Shown: positions 10,475 to 24,540, counted from the stretch's first letter. The stretch: 64,000 nucleotides of DNA from Viscum album (GCA_963277665.1 OY728121.1:1654390062-1654454061); one strand, 5' to 3'. The notes: a model not told the origin generated them from the letters alone. Program-made: numbers and translations.

Positions 10475-13400
10475 GTATTTATATCATTTCTCCCTAAAAT
10501 CTAAATTCAAATTTTTTTTGCACTTAGGGTTTTAGCCCAATTAAACCCATTAGAGTCTATATTAATACCCCAATTATATTTTTCTAATAAATTTTGAATT
10601 ATTTATCGAATCTCAATCCATATGGATTTTATTGATCATTAAAATTCTCCTTTAATGAGTTAAGGCCAAGGATAACCTCAAATATCCTTCTTCTTTTTGT
10701 TTCATTACAACAACGAACATAATATTCTTTCTCCATAATATAGGGATTCTAAAACCTAAAAAATATCTATTAATCCACTCATTCGAGCTGTTATGGGATT
10801 TTAGACTAGAAAAATCAATGTTAACACCATGATTTTTCTTTTCGATTATGTTCATCCAAAATCACATCAGTTAAAAACATTCTCCCCACATATCATTAGA
10901 AGATTTAATTGATTTGTTGTTGAATAATCCTTTCACTTTAACTCTAAGGAAGATAATTCATCTAATTTTAGTAGTAATTACACTATTTCATCTCATACAC
11001 TCAAATTGATAAGTTTATATCAATATAAGGCAAGTTGATTAAATTAAAAATAGATGTTTTGAAAATAAGTGGATTCTTTATTTACCTCCTATAATTTTTA
11101 TAAGTTTTTTGAGTTTAATTTATTTTTTTAATTTCCTAAACTCATGACTTGAGTGATTTTATTTTTATATTTTTCAAATTAGTGCTATCATAATTTTTAA
11201 AAAAACAAACTTCTTATAGTTTCGATTATTTATCATAAAAGGAATTCCAACTTGTCAAATATGTTTCCCATAAAAATTTTATTAGTATACTTCCATATAT
11301 TGATTCTTTGAGTTGTTATATGATTTTGGCCTGATATTTGGTGATAGATAAAGGTATATTAATTTATATTTGGATGATTTATATTATTTTCAAGAAATTA
11401 CATCTTGTTTTAGAATGTGGTGATGGGATGGGATCACAACCTATCTTTGTATACACCTATAATTATTCCATAGGATGGGCTTAGACCCTAATTTTTATAC
11501 CAATTCATCTATTCCATAGGATGATATTCTTCCCTAACATTATATATGTACCCACCCATATTGGATGGGTAGTAAGATTAACATACCTTGGGCATGAAAC
11601 TAACATCAGTCTATTTGTAAAGCAGGTATATTGGGTTGAGGAACCTACCAGGAAATGGAGTTACCAATTTTACTAATTAATGAAATAATTTTAAAAACTT
11701 TAAGCATATTTATATTCCTGGTTTTATTTTTTATTTTTTCCATATACTATTATCATAATGAACTTTAGTTTACAATATGTGGGTAGGTGTGGGGTGGTGA
11801 CTGCCTACTAAGGCATCATAATAATTCCCTACACCAGCCCCTATGGGATGCTTACAGACCTCATTGTCTATGATTCAGATAAAAATAATTCCCTAGAGAA
11901 AATGGGGTCTAGTATACCATTTATTGAAGGGTTAGGGTGATATATTTTAAAATTTATAAAGAGTGACTTGAGTATTTGAATATAGGATATTTGGGATGGG
12001 ATCCATGGGAGCTTTCATATGGGAGTCACCCAATTTTAATTATTAGGCTATGTTCGTATGTAGTATTATGTTGATATAATTTTTTCCTGCATTTATAATT
12101 TTAATGTACTTTACATTTATTTTTTAATGTTTTTATAGCTGGTTAAGCTGGTACCAATGGTGGTAATAAATGTTCTAGAGGCTTGATACAATCAACCCCA
12201 ACTATCAGGATAGAATTTTGGAATGAAATACCAAAATTTTAATTTAGTAACCATGGGTAAAACTATATATCACAAATAACTTATCTAACCTATGGAAATT
12301 GGAAGGTGATCCTAACATGTTTTGGGGACCCTGGCCAGTGTTATTCAATCAATTGGGTCATGGACATTACAAAACTCATGTATTACACCATGATTTTCAT
12401 AAAAAGCAACAAAATTTACACTTTTGTACTAAATACCATTATCTATTCTAATTATCTATAAAGAATAGTGGAACTATAAATCTATACTTCCCTTAAAACT
12501 TTTGAACATTTTTGAGACATATGATTTAAGTGTCATGAATATAACACACGTAATTCGAGTAAATTCATAAATAAATGAGATAAAGTACATATCTGCATTC
12601 ATCGAATTATTCATCATAATACCATAAATTTCTAAACAAATAAACTCCAATTGATGAGAATTTTTAATCTCCACCTTCTTGTTTGAAAATTTATCTATCT
12701 TCCCTTGTTAAAATGTGTAAAAAATAAAGTTCTTTCTCACATTATAATAGTAGCATCATGAAAAATTTCACCACAAGTAATATTTTTCAATTTATTTTCA
12801 CCAAATGGAAATCCTTCAAAGACATAATTAATTTTATTATTTAACAATCAAATAGAAGGTATTTTCAACATCACCTAATTGAATAAAGTTTCCTTTTATT
12901 AATTTTACTTTATTCATCACATGACTATATTTATTACTCTATACATCATTCAAAGAATTGAAATTATGATGTAACCTGTCTCAAGAAATTGAAATTGAGA
13001 TGAAGCCCTTACCTTAACTCTCAACTTCATCATAATTGATTTAACCTCCAATAAAATTAACATAACTATATTAATTACCTATTTAAGAACCTTATCCATA
13101 TTAATTACCGAATATATCCTTCAATTATAGTAATTTTTTATACATCTATTAGTTAGTTGTAGTTTATTTTCATTATATGATGTTAGCTATTTAGATTATT
13201 ACATGAATGTTTTAAGATTTAAATGTTAATCCCCATTCATTGATGAAAATTGAAGCATTCCAAGATTATCCAAGGTACTATAATAGATTCTTTATAATTA
13301 TTTATAAAGATATAATTTCAGTCTATAATAACTTTTCCATGATTCTTGATGATGGAATTTTGGATGGTATTGTCTTGGGTAATTTACCAATATCAACGTG

Positions 13401-13973
13401 TTACTTTTTAATGATCATTTATTTTTTAATACCTATAGAATATGTAATATGTAATAATATACTTATTTTCATCATATTTAACAATAAAATTACTTATATG
13501 ACTAGTCATTAAGAAGGTTATTAACAAGGAAGTATGTCGTCCATGGAGGCAGTTGTCGACATGTAACACGAGAGATGATTTAAATTTCCAATAGATGGAT
13601 TGATTAATAAAATTAACAATTTATATTAATAGAACTTTTATAATTTCATAAATGTCATATTTTTCATTAATTTCATCCTTTAAACCATCTAAGTAGGGTG
13701 ACGGTGAAATTTGAATTATTAAATTCATTGGAATTGGTAGTTCACGCAAACACGCAGATGGAATTTTTGTATTACAGATAATGAGAGAAAGGTATAAAAT
13801 GGTTTAACTTTTCAGAATCATAAACACATTATAAATTATAAATTTTTTCATTAAATTAAATTTTATAACAATCCCCCCAAGTCAATTTTGAAAAAATGCA
13901 TTGCTTTGTGGAGGAGGTTGTATGGATGTACACACGAATGAGGATCTCATTTTTCTAAGGGAGATGGATATCA
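10475..13973 (-). other. AT-rich remnant region including copia fragment H
   Basis: Apart from a copia integrase fragment at 12474-12674 I see only degraded AT-rich sequence. At 13866-13880 a C-rich run (AATCCCCCCAAG on the plus strand) directly follows TTATAACA, resembling an LTR end plus polypurine tract in minus orientation, but no matching LTR was found. The left LTR of element B begins at about 13974. Confidence 0.4.
12474..12674 (-). pseudogene. Ty1/copia integrase core remnant (H)
   Basis: The minus-strand frame of 66 codons reads HQLEFICLEIYGIM, then MYFISFIYEFTRITCVIFM, then KSYVSKMFKSFKGSID. This follows the Ty1/copia integrase core, where relatives read LELVHTDVCGPM, RYFLTFIDDYSRKTWVYFL and KSEVF--FK-FK. 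The first catalytic aspartate (TDVCGP) is glutamate here (LEIYGI). Surrounding sequence on the right (about 12680-12760) may continue toward the gag-pre-integrase region but is too broken to call. Confidence 0.6.
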
Positions 13974-16900
13974 TGACATCCTCCCCCAAAAGGTACCCCT
14001 CCTAAGTGATAAATGATAGAAGGGAGATAATGAATCCTTAATCTTGCCTACAATAGCCTACAGGTTGGATACTAGCACCGAGCATATGTTATACACACAA
14101 ATGGGAGACAATACCTCTAAGAAGAACATGATGAAAGAGAGAAAAGATGAAACCACCAAACAAATCATGATCAGAACAAATAAAAAATCCCAATAAATTC
14201 ATGTAATATCATAGACCTTGGATAAAAAAATATAATATAAGAACCTAAAAATATCATCAATTACATTGAAGCCCAAACAACTCCAGGAGCTAGTAATATC
14301 AATCATGATTAGGTATTCTCTATTCCTAGCCTCACCATGTCTCTCTCTCCAAGTATGGAATATAAGTAAAATATAATATCCAGCAAAATATAAAGGTGAA
14401 GTTACCTTGCTAATACTTCCCCACTTGTTTTACACTATTCACCAATATATCACATCATTAACCATCTCTCTCCAATAAATAACTATGTCCAAAAACACCT
14501 AGGTAATTATAAATTATCATGCACCCTATGCAACATACCATAACTCCATCAACATCCCCATATCCAGATAGTGACTAAGTAGATTCTAGGAGCTGCTATA
14601 GACTTTATGTTGGGCCTTATACCTCATCTTGTTATAGTCCATACAAAATATACATAGAAAAATCCTTAGGATCATATGTCTAGAGATAAATGTGTGTGAA
14701 AGTAACCACAAGATATTACAACCTTATATACACATATATTGGAAAGGTAACCACTATGAAAACTAGCACATAATATTACCTAGAGAAGAGAGTGGGAAAT
14801 AGGAAGCAGTCAGCCATTTGTTCCTTTCTAACCTAGTTGTTGGGGAAGACACCCCTAGAGTCAATAGGGTATTGGTCAAACAATCAACTTGGGTGGAGTT
14901 GTGTATGGAATAACATAACATAGTAGTATATATATATCACAAATCACACTTTGGGTAACTACCCAGAATTAATCTCAACTGCATCTATCATTTATCAGAC
15001 ATCCAACTACCACATCTAAGATCTAGATATCCTATAAGAACACAAACATTTCAAGATTAATTTCAATTAATTCTTTCATTTAATAATTCATCTTTTCTTT
15101 AATTATAGACAATAAACCCTTCCCTTTGAACATAATCTAACATCTTCTAAAGTTCCTCAATAATTATCTTCATTTATAATTTCATCAAGCACCCAACCCC
15201 TTGGGTTAAAACATTTAACATTCATTATTCATTATTATTCCATAATTCCAGGTACTCTAGTACTCATCCTATGATTCCATAAAGGATGTATAAACCAAGA
15301 ATATCCAATTTAATTAATAATTTTTGAAAGTAATGAAGAAACATGTAGCTTAGTTCTACATACTTCAAATAATATTCATTAACAACAAAACATCCTAGCT
15401 TTTAGCATAAAAATAGTTATAAAATTCAAATTCAACCTGTAACATAAGTGTTGGTTTCTTCCCCAACACCTCTATGCATATCAATATTTATCCCTCTATT
15501 ATAGGTTCCAGTTGGTGCCACAAACATGGGAACCCTGACCAATTTAGCACCAAACCACATGCAGTTACAAGTTCACATCACATTGTATATCATTGAACAT
15601 CATCCATAGAAATCACATTAGGAAGTAAGAAAACAAAAAACATTTAATAGTTCATCAATGACCTAGAACCGAGGAAAATGGTCTTCATAAGAAAATAGGC
15701 ATGCTAAGTCCCAAAAAATTATCTTTAATAAATAACATATTATAACCATGTTGAATTAACTAATTCATTTAACATTTTTTAAATCTATATCTATCCTAAG
15801 TCATCATCTATCGAAAGTTATGTTATTTAAACCTCCATTGGATATAACATCCAATTTCCATCAAATTAAAAAGAAATAATGACAATAATTAAACATTACT
15901 CTTTATTATTTATTCATCGACTATTACCATATTTATATCCTTTATCTAAATTAAAAGCATGGAAAACATGTTAAACCAAAGTATAAAAAGAAGATAGAAC
16001 CCAGTATATTAAATAAATAGTCAAATAGTTAACATGGTATAAACACATGTGATCGCTACAACCCAAAACCAATTCTTTCTTTAATTTTTATTTATTATTC
16101 ATTAATGTTAATTATATAGTTACCCAACTAGATAAAGTATGATAACAAAATTATTTCACCTAAAATAAAGGAGAAGTAACAAATCCCATACCTTAAGGCT
16201 TTCAATGTTATTTGAATAAGAATAAAACAAAAATATATATCTCTACTAACATATCTCATAAGTAATCAATGGTCCTTATGGATATCACACTATGAACATG
16301 CCACAAAAAATCAAAGGATCTCCATGAGGAAGAATTAGATCAACCTCCATGTCATGGAAAGGGATAATGGTAGGAAGTAATATCAATTAGATAAGAAACC
16401 ACAATATATGGTGTAAAAGTCCCCTTGGATCCCCACAAATCAAATTTGGTATGTCTAGGATCAATATAAATTCAAAATAGACTCAAATAACCTTGAAATA
16501 TAGCTTTTAGATAACTAGGGTTTGGGAGGATGGGATATTTATAAGATAAATTAATGTTGGAAAAGGATTTATAGGTTCTCTTACAAGTAATTATTCATGA
16601 AATGAATGTAGATTTCATAGTTTGAATGTATTGAGTTTAAGGATCACTAAAAAATTATTCCATGTGATCCCATAAACCTAGGATAAATTCACATCAAGAA
16701 CAAAAGGATTATGTAATGAATTATTAGGAAATTATTTACCAAACCTGATCCTTTAACAATTCGCATCACATATATATGGTTTACATCATTAATCATGCCC
16801 AATTAACTTCCTCACTTAGTCCACGAATAATCATTTGGCCTATGAACTACTACTTCACATATGAATAGAACTTTACATCAAGAATTATTCATACCACTAG

Positions 16901-17020
16901 ATTCCAGGTCCCAAACTCTACCGAACTTACTTCATCCTTCCTCCAGGAACCTTGGACCTCAAAAACATATAATGAAATGGGTTAGAAGGATCCAGTCACT
17001 TACATCAAAAACTTCTAAAA
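13974..17020 (-). mobile_element. Element B 3' LTR (left copy), right end lost or unalignable
   Basis: Landmarks shared with the right copy: CCCCTCCTAAG then GGGAGATAATGA (13994-14031 against 22152-22188); AATGGGAG--AATACC (14100 against 22259); AAACCACCAAA (14150 against 22310); TTGAAGCCCAAA (14267 against 22430). They continue beyond element D with ATATGTCTAGAGATA (14676 against 31583), GTTGTTGGGGAAGACACCC (14835 against 31743) and CACAAATCACACTTTGG (14937 against 31948). Alignment fades near 17020. Integrase C-terminal sequence begins within about 250 bp, leaving little room for a polypurine tract, so the last part of this LTR is probably deleted. Confidence 0.7.
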
Positions 17021-17259
17021 CAATTATCAACCTTGAGAATTTAAAACCAAACCTAGAGAGAGGGGTGAAAAAAATGGTCTCTCAAACAACCAACAAATGA
17101 GAAAACTATCAAGATTATCCTTACCATCGAAACACAAAAAAAAATAACTTATAGAAACAAGTTGAAAAACTATACAACACTCTTCTTGGGGAGATGACAC
17201 TCAAAAAAGATAAATATATAAACAAGGCATCAATAAAGATAGAACTATCTCATAAGCTA

Positions 17260-18190
17260 TATAATGTTAAACATTGGAGAAAAATCATTACAAAACAAGT
17301 TCAATAACTAAAAAAGTCATGATATTGAGCACAAATTTGTCTCTTATGATCCCATATGATCTTCTATATGCCATCATTCCTCTATAGGTCATGAACTAAT
17401 GGAATAGAATGCCCACACAACATCATCTCTTGGTCATCCTGGATCTCCACAGGCCACTCCTCAAAGGTCACATCCTCGTCAACGTAGATCACAAAAAAAT
17501 AGATAAAATTAGAGTCATCATGAATATATTAATAAAGTTGTGACACATGAAAGACACCCAGAATATGAATCATCTAAGGGGAAGTGTTATCTGGTACCCA
17601 AATGCTACAACATTCACTAACACCTCAAAAGGCTTGACAAACCAACAAGAGAGTTTACTCCCATAACCAAACCTTCACACCCCACAATGATGAGTGACCT
17701 TCAAGAAAACATGATCTCCTACATTGAACTCAGGAGGTCTCCTTATATAGTATTTAGATAACTTTTGAGGATTCTACACCACCTCCATCCTTTTAGGAAT
17801 CACTTGAATCGTCTTTGTCATGCTCTACACTAGTTCCATCTTTACAATTGCTAACTCTCTAACCTGAGTCCATCAAAAAAGAGAATGTAAATGTTTTCCA
17901 TATAAATATTCCAAAAATGACATACCAATGGTGGAGTGGGAAATATATTTTTAAATATACTTGACCAAGGGTGGGTTCCTCACCCAAGAACATCCAAAAT
18001 CCATGATAAAAGTGTGAAATATGACTTAAGGTGTTTGGATGGTCAACTCTATCTTACTATCAATCAGTAGATGAAAAAAATTTATAAGTCATAACTAATA
18101 CAGAAAATCATTTGGAAGACCTATAAACACCCTTGTGGAGAAATGAGGATCACAATCATATATGAGAATCCTTAAGAATCTATGAAGCCT
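17260..18190 (-). pseudogene. Element B integrase and chromodomain remnant
   Basis: Minus strand, right to left: about 18180-17960 reads YDCDPHFSTRVF, then KIELTIQTP and FIMDFGCSW--NPPLVK, the counterpart of [16 protein letters not shown] and DFGGSW--LPLVEF. About 17790-17690 reads [15 protein letters not shown], the C-terminal DNA-binding block. About 17670-17440 continues through WFVKPFEVL, FHVSQL, and DEDVTFEEWPVEIQDD. About 17420-17300 reads IPLVHDL, then RNDGI and IIWDHK. In relatives this last block is [19 protein letters not shown], a chromodomain that helps direct insertion into marked chromatin. Several stops and frameshifts interrupt it. The presence of the chromodomain places B among chromoviruses. 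Confidence 0.75.
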
Positions 18191-19560
18191 CCATTCTTTC
18201 TATAGATATTTCCTTGATAAATCCTCCACTGAGATTGACTCCTTGATTGTAAAGACGTGATACAATTTTAACAAATGGCCCACTAATACCCATATATTAT
18301 CATAGCCTTCATAAGCTCAAGGTAGAACAATCCAGAAATAAATAAAATTTTCCTCCCACATACATTGAATAATATTTAATGTCCATATTAAATAGCTAAT
18401 AACACGGTGTTCAGCCTTCACCTTATGAAAAACTAAACATCGGGGCATGAACATAGCAATAGAATTCTTTAACTCATGTCACAAAAACTAACACCACAGT
18501 GAATAATACATATTTTTTATTCCATTATGTACAAAAAAGGTTTAAATATGTAACTAATAGAGAACCACATCATGAATCACTAATGGAACAAAAATCCCCC
18601 CATAAAACAATACACAGTGTTGATCTTCCTCATACCTTCCATCAAGGGAACCACCATAGACAACTTGATCTCACCAAACCTCAAAATTAGAATCCACGAT
18701 TTGGGACTCCGACACCTTATATTACAAGGAAAATAACACTAATATCTGAAAATTAAATCATCTAATACCCACCTCTCCCATGTCAAGATGCTTTTTGGAG
18801 ATCTCTTCCATCATTCTCCAAGAATCTCCAGACTCATGTGAAGCATCACTACATGACATTCTACATAGTTCATTAGCTATAACATTAAACTTTATTAGGG
18901 TATAATAAATATTTATGTCATCATCCAATAATAATTACATCCACCATCATTATCATAATTTTAGGTCATGTATGGATAATACATACCTCTGGCACTTATA
19001 ATCAATGAAAACCAGAAAGTGTTAATTGATGAAATAACATTGACATAACATTAGAGAAAACATGACTGTTGATAATGAGTGATCATGGGTGGCATAGTTT
19101 TGTTTGTAGGGTATTAAATAAAAATATCCCTAAGAAAAAACTAATATTCACATCATCAAAACACTTCCCAATCCAAGACATGAAGTTGTAGAAAAATATC
19201 AAAATAAAGTACTTCTTCTTCAAAATAATGAATTGGGGAACTGAGAAATTTATCACTCATATAATAAAAAATTATTTAAAATAGATCATACCCTAAAAAT
19301 TCCTAATCTTTTCTGGTCAAGGCTAATAGGGGACTCTCATTATGAGGGAGTTATGGGATAAATATTCAATAATAGCATGTAAATCCAAGGAAACTTCACA
19401 CCTTTGATTCAGTCTTGGGGGTTTCCCAAGAAATAAATGCCTAGATCTTCAAAGGATCCACGATTACTCCATGATAGGACAAAAAAAATATCAAATAAAT
19501 AGACTTCAATGGCCTATAACTTACATATTTACTACTTATCACATATCATTTTACAACAAA
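18191..19560 (-). other. Element B integrase N-terminus and RNase H region, poorly readable
   Basis: By position this holds the integrase zinc finger and RNase H. I could not trace a continuous motif set in any minus frame. Nothing else is visible here. Confidence 0.4.
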
Positions 19561-19589
19561 TAGCTGCTAAAACCTCCCACAAATGATTT

Positions 19590-20100
19590 TTATTCTCTAC
19601 CTCAGATGTGGAGTACACAAGAATTTCATCAATGAAAACTACCATGTATCAATCTAGAAACTCTTAGAAAACTTTATCCATCAATACCATGAGTAAAAAT
19701 AGGTACTTTTTCAGTAAATGGTATTAAAATGAAGTCATAATTCCTATAATGAAATTGGAAGTTGGTTTTTAGAATATCCTCAAACATTACTCGCATCTGA
19801 ATATATCCTAACCATAGATAGATCTTTGTGAACCAACTAGATCTCCACAAATGATCAAATTAATCATAAATATGCCAAAGAGGTTAAATATTAATCAATT
19901 TCACATAATTAAAGTGATATTAATTGATACATAGATGAAAATTTTCATAATCCTTATATGCGAACAAAAGTAGAGCACCCTAAGGTGAAATGATCAGATG
20001 AACAAAACCTCATTGCAAGATATCATCAATCTAAAACCATAGCTCTAGAAACTCATAAGGATCCATACTATATAGAAACATCAAGATCGGATAAATTTAC
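19590..20100 (-). pseudogene. Element B reverse transcriptase remnant
   Basis: Minus strand, right to left: about 20040-19900 reads GFVHLIISP, GALLLFAYKDYENFHLCIN (family [28 protein letters not shown]). About 19850-19790 reads DHLWRSSWFTKIYLWLGYIQ (family [17 protein letters not shown]). About 19660-19595 reads YMVVFIDEILVYSTSEVE (family FVVVFIDDILVYSKSEEE). Two of the three catalytic aspartates are changed: KID is KIY and FIDD is FIDE. The frame is shifted between these blocks. Confidence 0.75.
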
Positions 20101-20559
20101 ATTTGTACCTACATCCCAAATTTGATTTTCCATTGAGGGGGAAGGGATTAAACCTCTTATATAAGGACATTAGGGTACTATTCCACAACCCTAGAAAACA
20201 TTGTTGGATGAACCTTTGATGAACTCAACATTAAATTTTCTAAAAATAGAGACACAAACTAGGCACGCCTCTGAACCATCTGAGGGTATTTCTCACCAAT
20301 GAAGTCTGTAGAATCCCCATCAGCCACATAGAACACAATCCACCTCCTAAATAAATATATGATATCCAATAATGAATACATATATTTTATACATAGGATG
20401 ATGTTTTATAGATATATCCAAAAATATAGGATGTTTCCATAAGAGAGGTGATTCCTCAACACTATCTCACAGTTTCTATATACTTCACACTAACTAGATT
20501 GATCTCTAACTAGAATAGTCAATGCCAAGGTCACTAGAATCCTCTTAACCTCATGTCCA

Positions 20560-20645
20560 AAAAAACAAGCTATGGTAGGTGAAATGATGGAGTGTGTAGC
20601 TCCTGAATCAAATAAGACACACATACAAGTAAAAAATAAAACATT
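20560..20645 (-). pseudogene. Element B protease active-site fragment
   Basis: The minus strand reads VCVLFDSGATHSIISP followed by TIACFFGHE. This is the gypsy aspartic protease active site (family ALFDSGATHSFIS), and the DSGA triad is intact in a short open stretch. The protein-cutting enzyme would need its C-terminal half, which should lie toward 20500 but is not readable. Confidence 0.75.
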
Positions 20646-20699
20646 ACATCAAATGACATTCGTCATACCTAGTACTGGAAAATTTAAAGCATGAAACTA

Positions 20700-22112
20700 G
20701 TCATGATATACTCCACAACCTCACTAAACCTGATGATTATAACCACCACGGTCTTACTCTTCTCTCTAAGGATAATGAGAACCATGGGGTTGTCCTAATC
20801 CTCCTTCATATCTCATATACTGATCATAGGATGGAGAACCATGCTATTACTACCTCATCTAATATTGTTGCAATGGAGGTACCTGAAGTGGGCCTCCATA
20901 TGAACACTTCCTATACAAAAAGTTCAGTCACTCCCATCAATGATGTCCATGACCTATATAAGAAAAGCAGGTGTCTTCTTCAATGGAAGAGGCATGAGAG
21001 CTACCAACTCATATGAAATGAGATTAATAGAGAAGTTACCTAGCCATGGATATCTAAAAACTCTTATTCATATGAATCTAGGAACCCTATACAATAGCTC
21101 TATTACATGGGGAATCATGATGAATCCCCTCGCATGACAATGGTCATGACCAGTGTTCTCTCAACAAATTCTTTTCTTAACAGAAAATCAATATATATTG
21201 AATATATAAATGGGGTAACTTAACACTGAATCCATAGATTTGAATCCTCCTAAAAATTCCTAACACTATCCTACTTATCTAGAAATAGGTTTGATGAATA
21301 TCATAGATGGTTCCAAAAATGGTTCTTGAACTATATCATATTGGTGCTCTCTTGTCAAAGGTTAAGTATCTTCTAATGATAGTATCCCTTGCGGTCAAAG
21401 AAAAAAATCTTAGAACTGATCATGTAACTTCACCTACTAAACATATAACACCTCATGATCCTAGGGGAACAAGAACCATAACTTCCTAGATTCCTCACAT
21501 ATTATCGCCACCACTAACAAAACCCATTGATCCTTCTTATCATATATTGAACAGGAGGCTATCTCCACATCATAAAAGCATTCCACTACCACTAAATCTG
21601 AAATAGTAACATAATAATTCTACAAACTCTAAAACAAAAACACTTATTGTGACCTCCTCCAAGTGTCATCATTATTGACCTCACCCCTACAGCTATCTGC
21701 TAGCACATCCTATTGAACATCTTTGGCACTAACATGAAAATGATGTCAACATAAATACATTATAAAAAAAGTTAAAATGGTTAGGGAATCCTAAACTAAG
21801 ACTATATAATATTTAATATTCCTTAATTATAGTTCAAATAAACCCCAAGGCCTACCCATTTTAAACACAACCAAAAAACAATAATGATGCATGATCCTTT
21901 CCTCGATCTCTACCCTATAACCAGTATCTCATTGCTTAGTGGTCTTGGAAAAATTAATAGTCCTTGCATCAGATCATAGTGGGATAAATACATGTGTCCA
22001 ATTCAATTTTCATTTTTTCATCACATAATAGGTTTTACTGACACTGTTGTACTACCAACCCTATTCCTCACTAAATCCTACCTCCAAACTCTAATGTATC
22101 CCTCAACCAAAC
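20700..22112 (-). other. Element B gag region, degraded
   Basis: Between the protease fragment and the primer site only about 1.4 kb remains. Gag should lie here. I did not find a convincing capsid or zinc-knuckle motif. Several short plus-strand frames (for example 20831-21137 and 21307-21489) lie antisense to the expected gag and show no recognisable domain. Confidence 0.4.
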
Positions 22113-22124
22113 CTTTGATACCAA
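22113..22124 (-). other. Element B primer-binding site
   Basis: The plus strand reads CTTTGATACCAA; its complement TTGGTATCAAAG matches the initiator-Met-tRNA primer site core (TGGTATCAGAG) with one change. It lies directly left of the right LTR start, as expected for a minus-strand element. Confidence 0.7.
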
Positions 22125-22126
22125 TT

Positions 22127-22851
22127 TTTCACAACCCCCTACAGATAAAGGTAACCCTCCTAGGTTGGTATTAAGATAAAGGAGATAATGACACTTCAAT
22201 CTCACGTCTAATAGATCAAGAGTTGGAAACTAGTACTTAGGGTATATCTTGCACAAAAATGGGAGGCATTACCCATTAAGAAGAATGTGAGGAATGATAT
22301 ATAATATTAAACCACCAAAAAACTCATGTTCATAACAAAATAAAATATCTCACTAAATGAATGTAATATCAATAAAAAAATGGCTTTAAAAGAAACTATA
22401 AAAACCAAAAAAAATATTTGGCAATGACCTTGAAGCCCAAATATATTTTGAACAAATCCTTAAGCTAGGGATGTCCAGTCCAATCACCAAATAACTCTTG
22501 TGGACCTAAACAAGTTTTATATAAATGTAGTTTGATCATAACAGATATACTCAGTAGGATCCTCTTCAGAGTCCCTCAATAAAAGTTTAAGATTCCATAC
22601 TAAATCTTGGGGAATAAATAGTAAAACCAACTCATCACCAAATCAGGAATTATAAGTTCCAAACCTCACAATATCTCTCTCACAACGTATTTCATGCATG
22701 TAAAATATAATATCCATAGTTGTATAAAAGTGAAGGTACCCTGCTACTAGTTACGCACTATTTTTATACTCTTCTAAAATTTCACATGTCTTGATCCATC
22801 TATATTTAAAAATTAATCCTTCCTAAAAACACTTGGGAAACTATAATATAT
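22127..22851 (-). mobile_element. Element B 5' LTR, segment left of the D insertion
   Basis: Starts with TTTCACAACCCCC, a decayed form of the TGTCACAACCCC-like terminus, immediately after the primer site. It aligns to the left LTR from 13974 to about 14515 and stops at 22851, where a five-base target copy (TATAT, 22847-22851) is followed by copia element D. Confidence 0.75.
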
Positions 22852-23624
22852 TGAAGTACCAAGGAGTGTGAGAACCACTAAGAATTCATACAACATTCAA
22901 CTGGAAAAACTTTATAAAACTCAAATTAATTCATCTTCATGATTTTTTATATGATGGAACACTATACAATCAGATAAATCAATTGGGATTACTCTAGTGG
23001 ATTTTAATTAATATCTCTCTGACCGGTAAATAATATTCATCTACATCTAGTGGAAAAAATTCCAAGATTATAACCTTTAAAATCTTGTAATAAAATATTT
23101 TTATTCTTGGAAACATCATATAAATCATATGTCTAGTAAATTTATAGGTATATGTCCAATTAACTAGTACTATTGGCCTTTATTATTATCTTTCCGAACA
23201 TTTTTTGATACGTCACCACGTCATAGCTTCATCAATTTTCAGTAAGATACTTCAATATTTGTACATAAAACTTTTACTTTTCAAAAAATGTACTTCTATA
23301 ACTTTGTTCAAATACGTACAAAATCTGCAACATGGAAATCTTGTAATTATTCATCTGATAACATCATCCATGGTTTATTTGGTAACATTGAAAAACCTCA
23401 ACCTGTGTACAAACTTATCTTGGATCATGAGTATATTTAGGATGTTAGAAACTTTAATATAATCATAACACCATATTACTTTTTAATGAAATTATCATAA
23501 CCTTCTTTAGGTGAGTTTCTTACCAAATCCAATAACCCTTTCTTACCTAATATAGAAAAACATTAATAATAAGATGTTGAAAAAAATACAAAATTCATTA
23601 TAAAAACAATGAAAAGGTTCTTCA
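22852..23624 (-). mobile_element. Element D 3' LTR (left copy, short form)
   Basis: Shares with the right copy the start (GTGTGAGAACCACTAAGAA), then ACTTTATAAAACTCAAAT (22905 against 30682), CTCTGACCGGTAAA (23016 against 30791), GATAACATCATCC (23357 against 31149), and AATAACCTTCTT-like sequence (23497 against 31289). It is about 1.5 kb shorter than the right copy: the block between the opening GAATTC and ACAACATT is missing here. Confidence 0.75.
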
Positions 23625-24379
23625 ATATAACCCTTTGTATTTGTTAGAAAAATTCGTAACATTCTTATCAACAACTCACTACTCAAAACTTTATCAAACC
23701 ACATATTGTTTCATAAATAATTTTTAGACACCACACCGCTAGATAAAATAATGTTTTTGAAGGAATTTTGTCTCTCTTTGGATAGAAATTTTTTAGTTAT
23801 GATAAGATAAACTCCTCCTTAATTGTTATCAATCCTCATTTTCATAATAATTATAACTTCTTATTCACAAAATATTTTCATATAGATTTATAATTTCTCT
23901 CCTCTTTTGACAAAATAATCCAAAGGATCATGGGGAAATTTTCTTATGAACATTATAAAGTCATTGGTGGAGGCCAGGTATGTAGTTACATCCTCAATTC
24001 CTAAAATGTTTCCCTTGGAATAGATTTGGTGAAAATATATGTAGTTTGATATTTTTTTGAAATATAATCAAGCATAAATTCTCCATCAGTAAATTTATTT
24101 TTTATGAAATGATACTTAATATCAATGTTCTTTGATCTATAATATTGTATAAGATTATTGTAATGATAAATATATCTTTCATAATATCAAATAATATTCA
24201 ATGGTTTACCGATATTCCATTACAAATATTCCATCTAAACCTTTATTCCCATCATTTTTGTATAATATTGGGTTCAAAAACATATTATACTCCCCTTGTA
24301 CTAAAATTAACAGATTTTTTTTTATTATACCAGCTCACACAACTTTTTCTCAAGAACAAAGTTCCTCTTTATGTTGATT

Positions 24380-24540
24380 TTCTATCATTACAACCTCAAG
24401 CACAATCATCATTAGTAAACCCATAATGCTTCTTTGTTATTTATTTTATAACTTAGAAGATAATTTGATGTTCCTTTAATGTACCTGAGTATCCTTTTAG
24501 AATCTGATATGTTTGATTCATTCATATCACTCTCATATAT
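24380..24540 (-). pseudogene. Element D RNase H/RT C-terminal remnant
   Basis: The minus strand reads SDSKRILRYIKGTSNYLLSY. This is a hallmark copia motif after RT (family A-KRVLRYLKGT-DYGL). Stops follow shortly downstream. It fixes both the superfamily (Ty1/copia) and the orientation. The rest of RNase H toward 23630 is too degraded to follow. Confidence 0.75.

Noticed and set aside
10468..12352. A plus-oriented LTR from TGTTAAAG to GGCCAGTGTTATTCA
   Set aside because: Ends look suggestive (TTTGGGGACCC near the right), but there is no partner copy, no clear primer site, and a minus-strand copia integrase starts directly afterwards.
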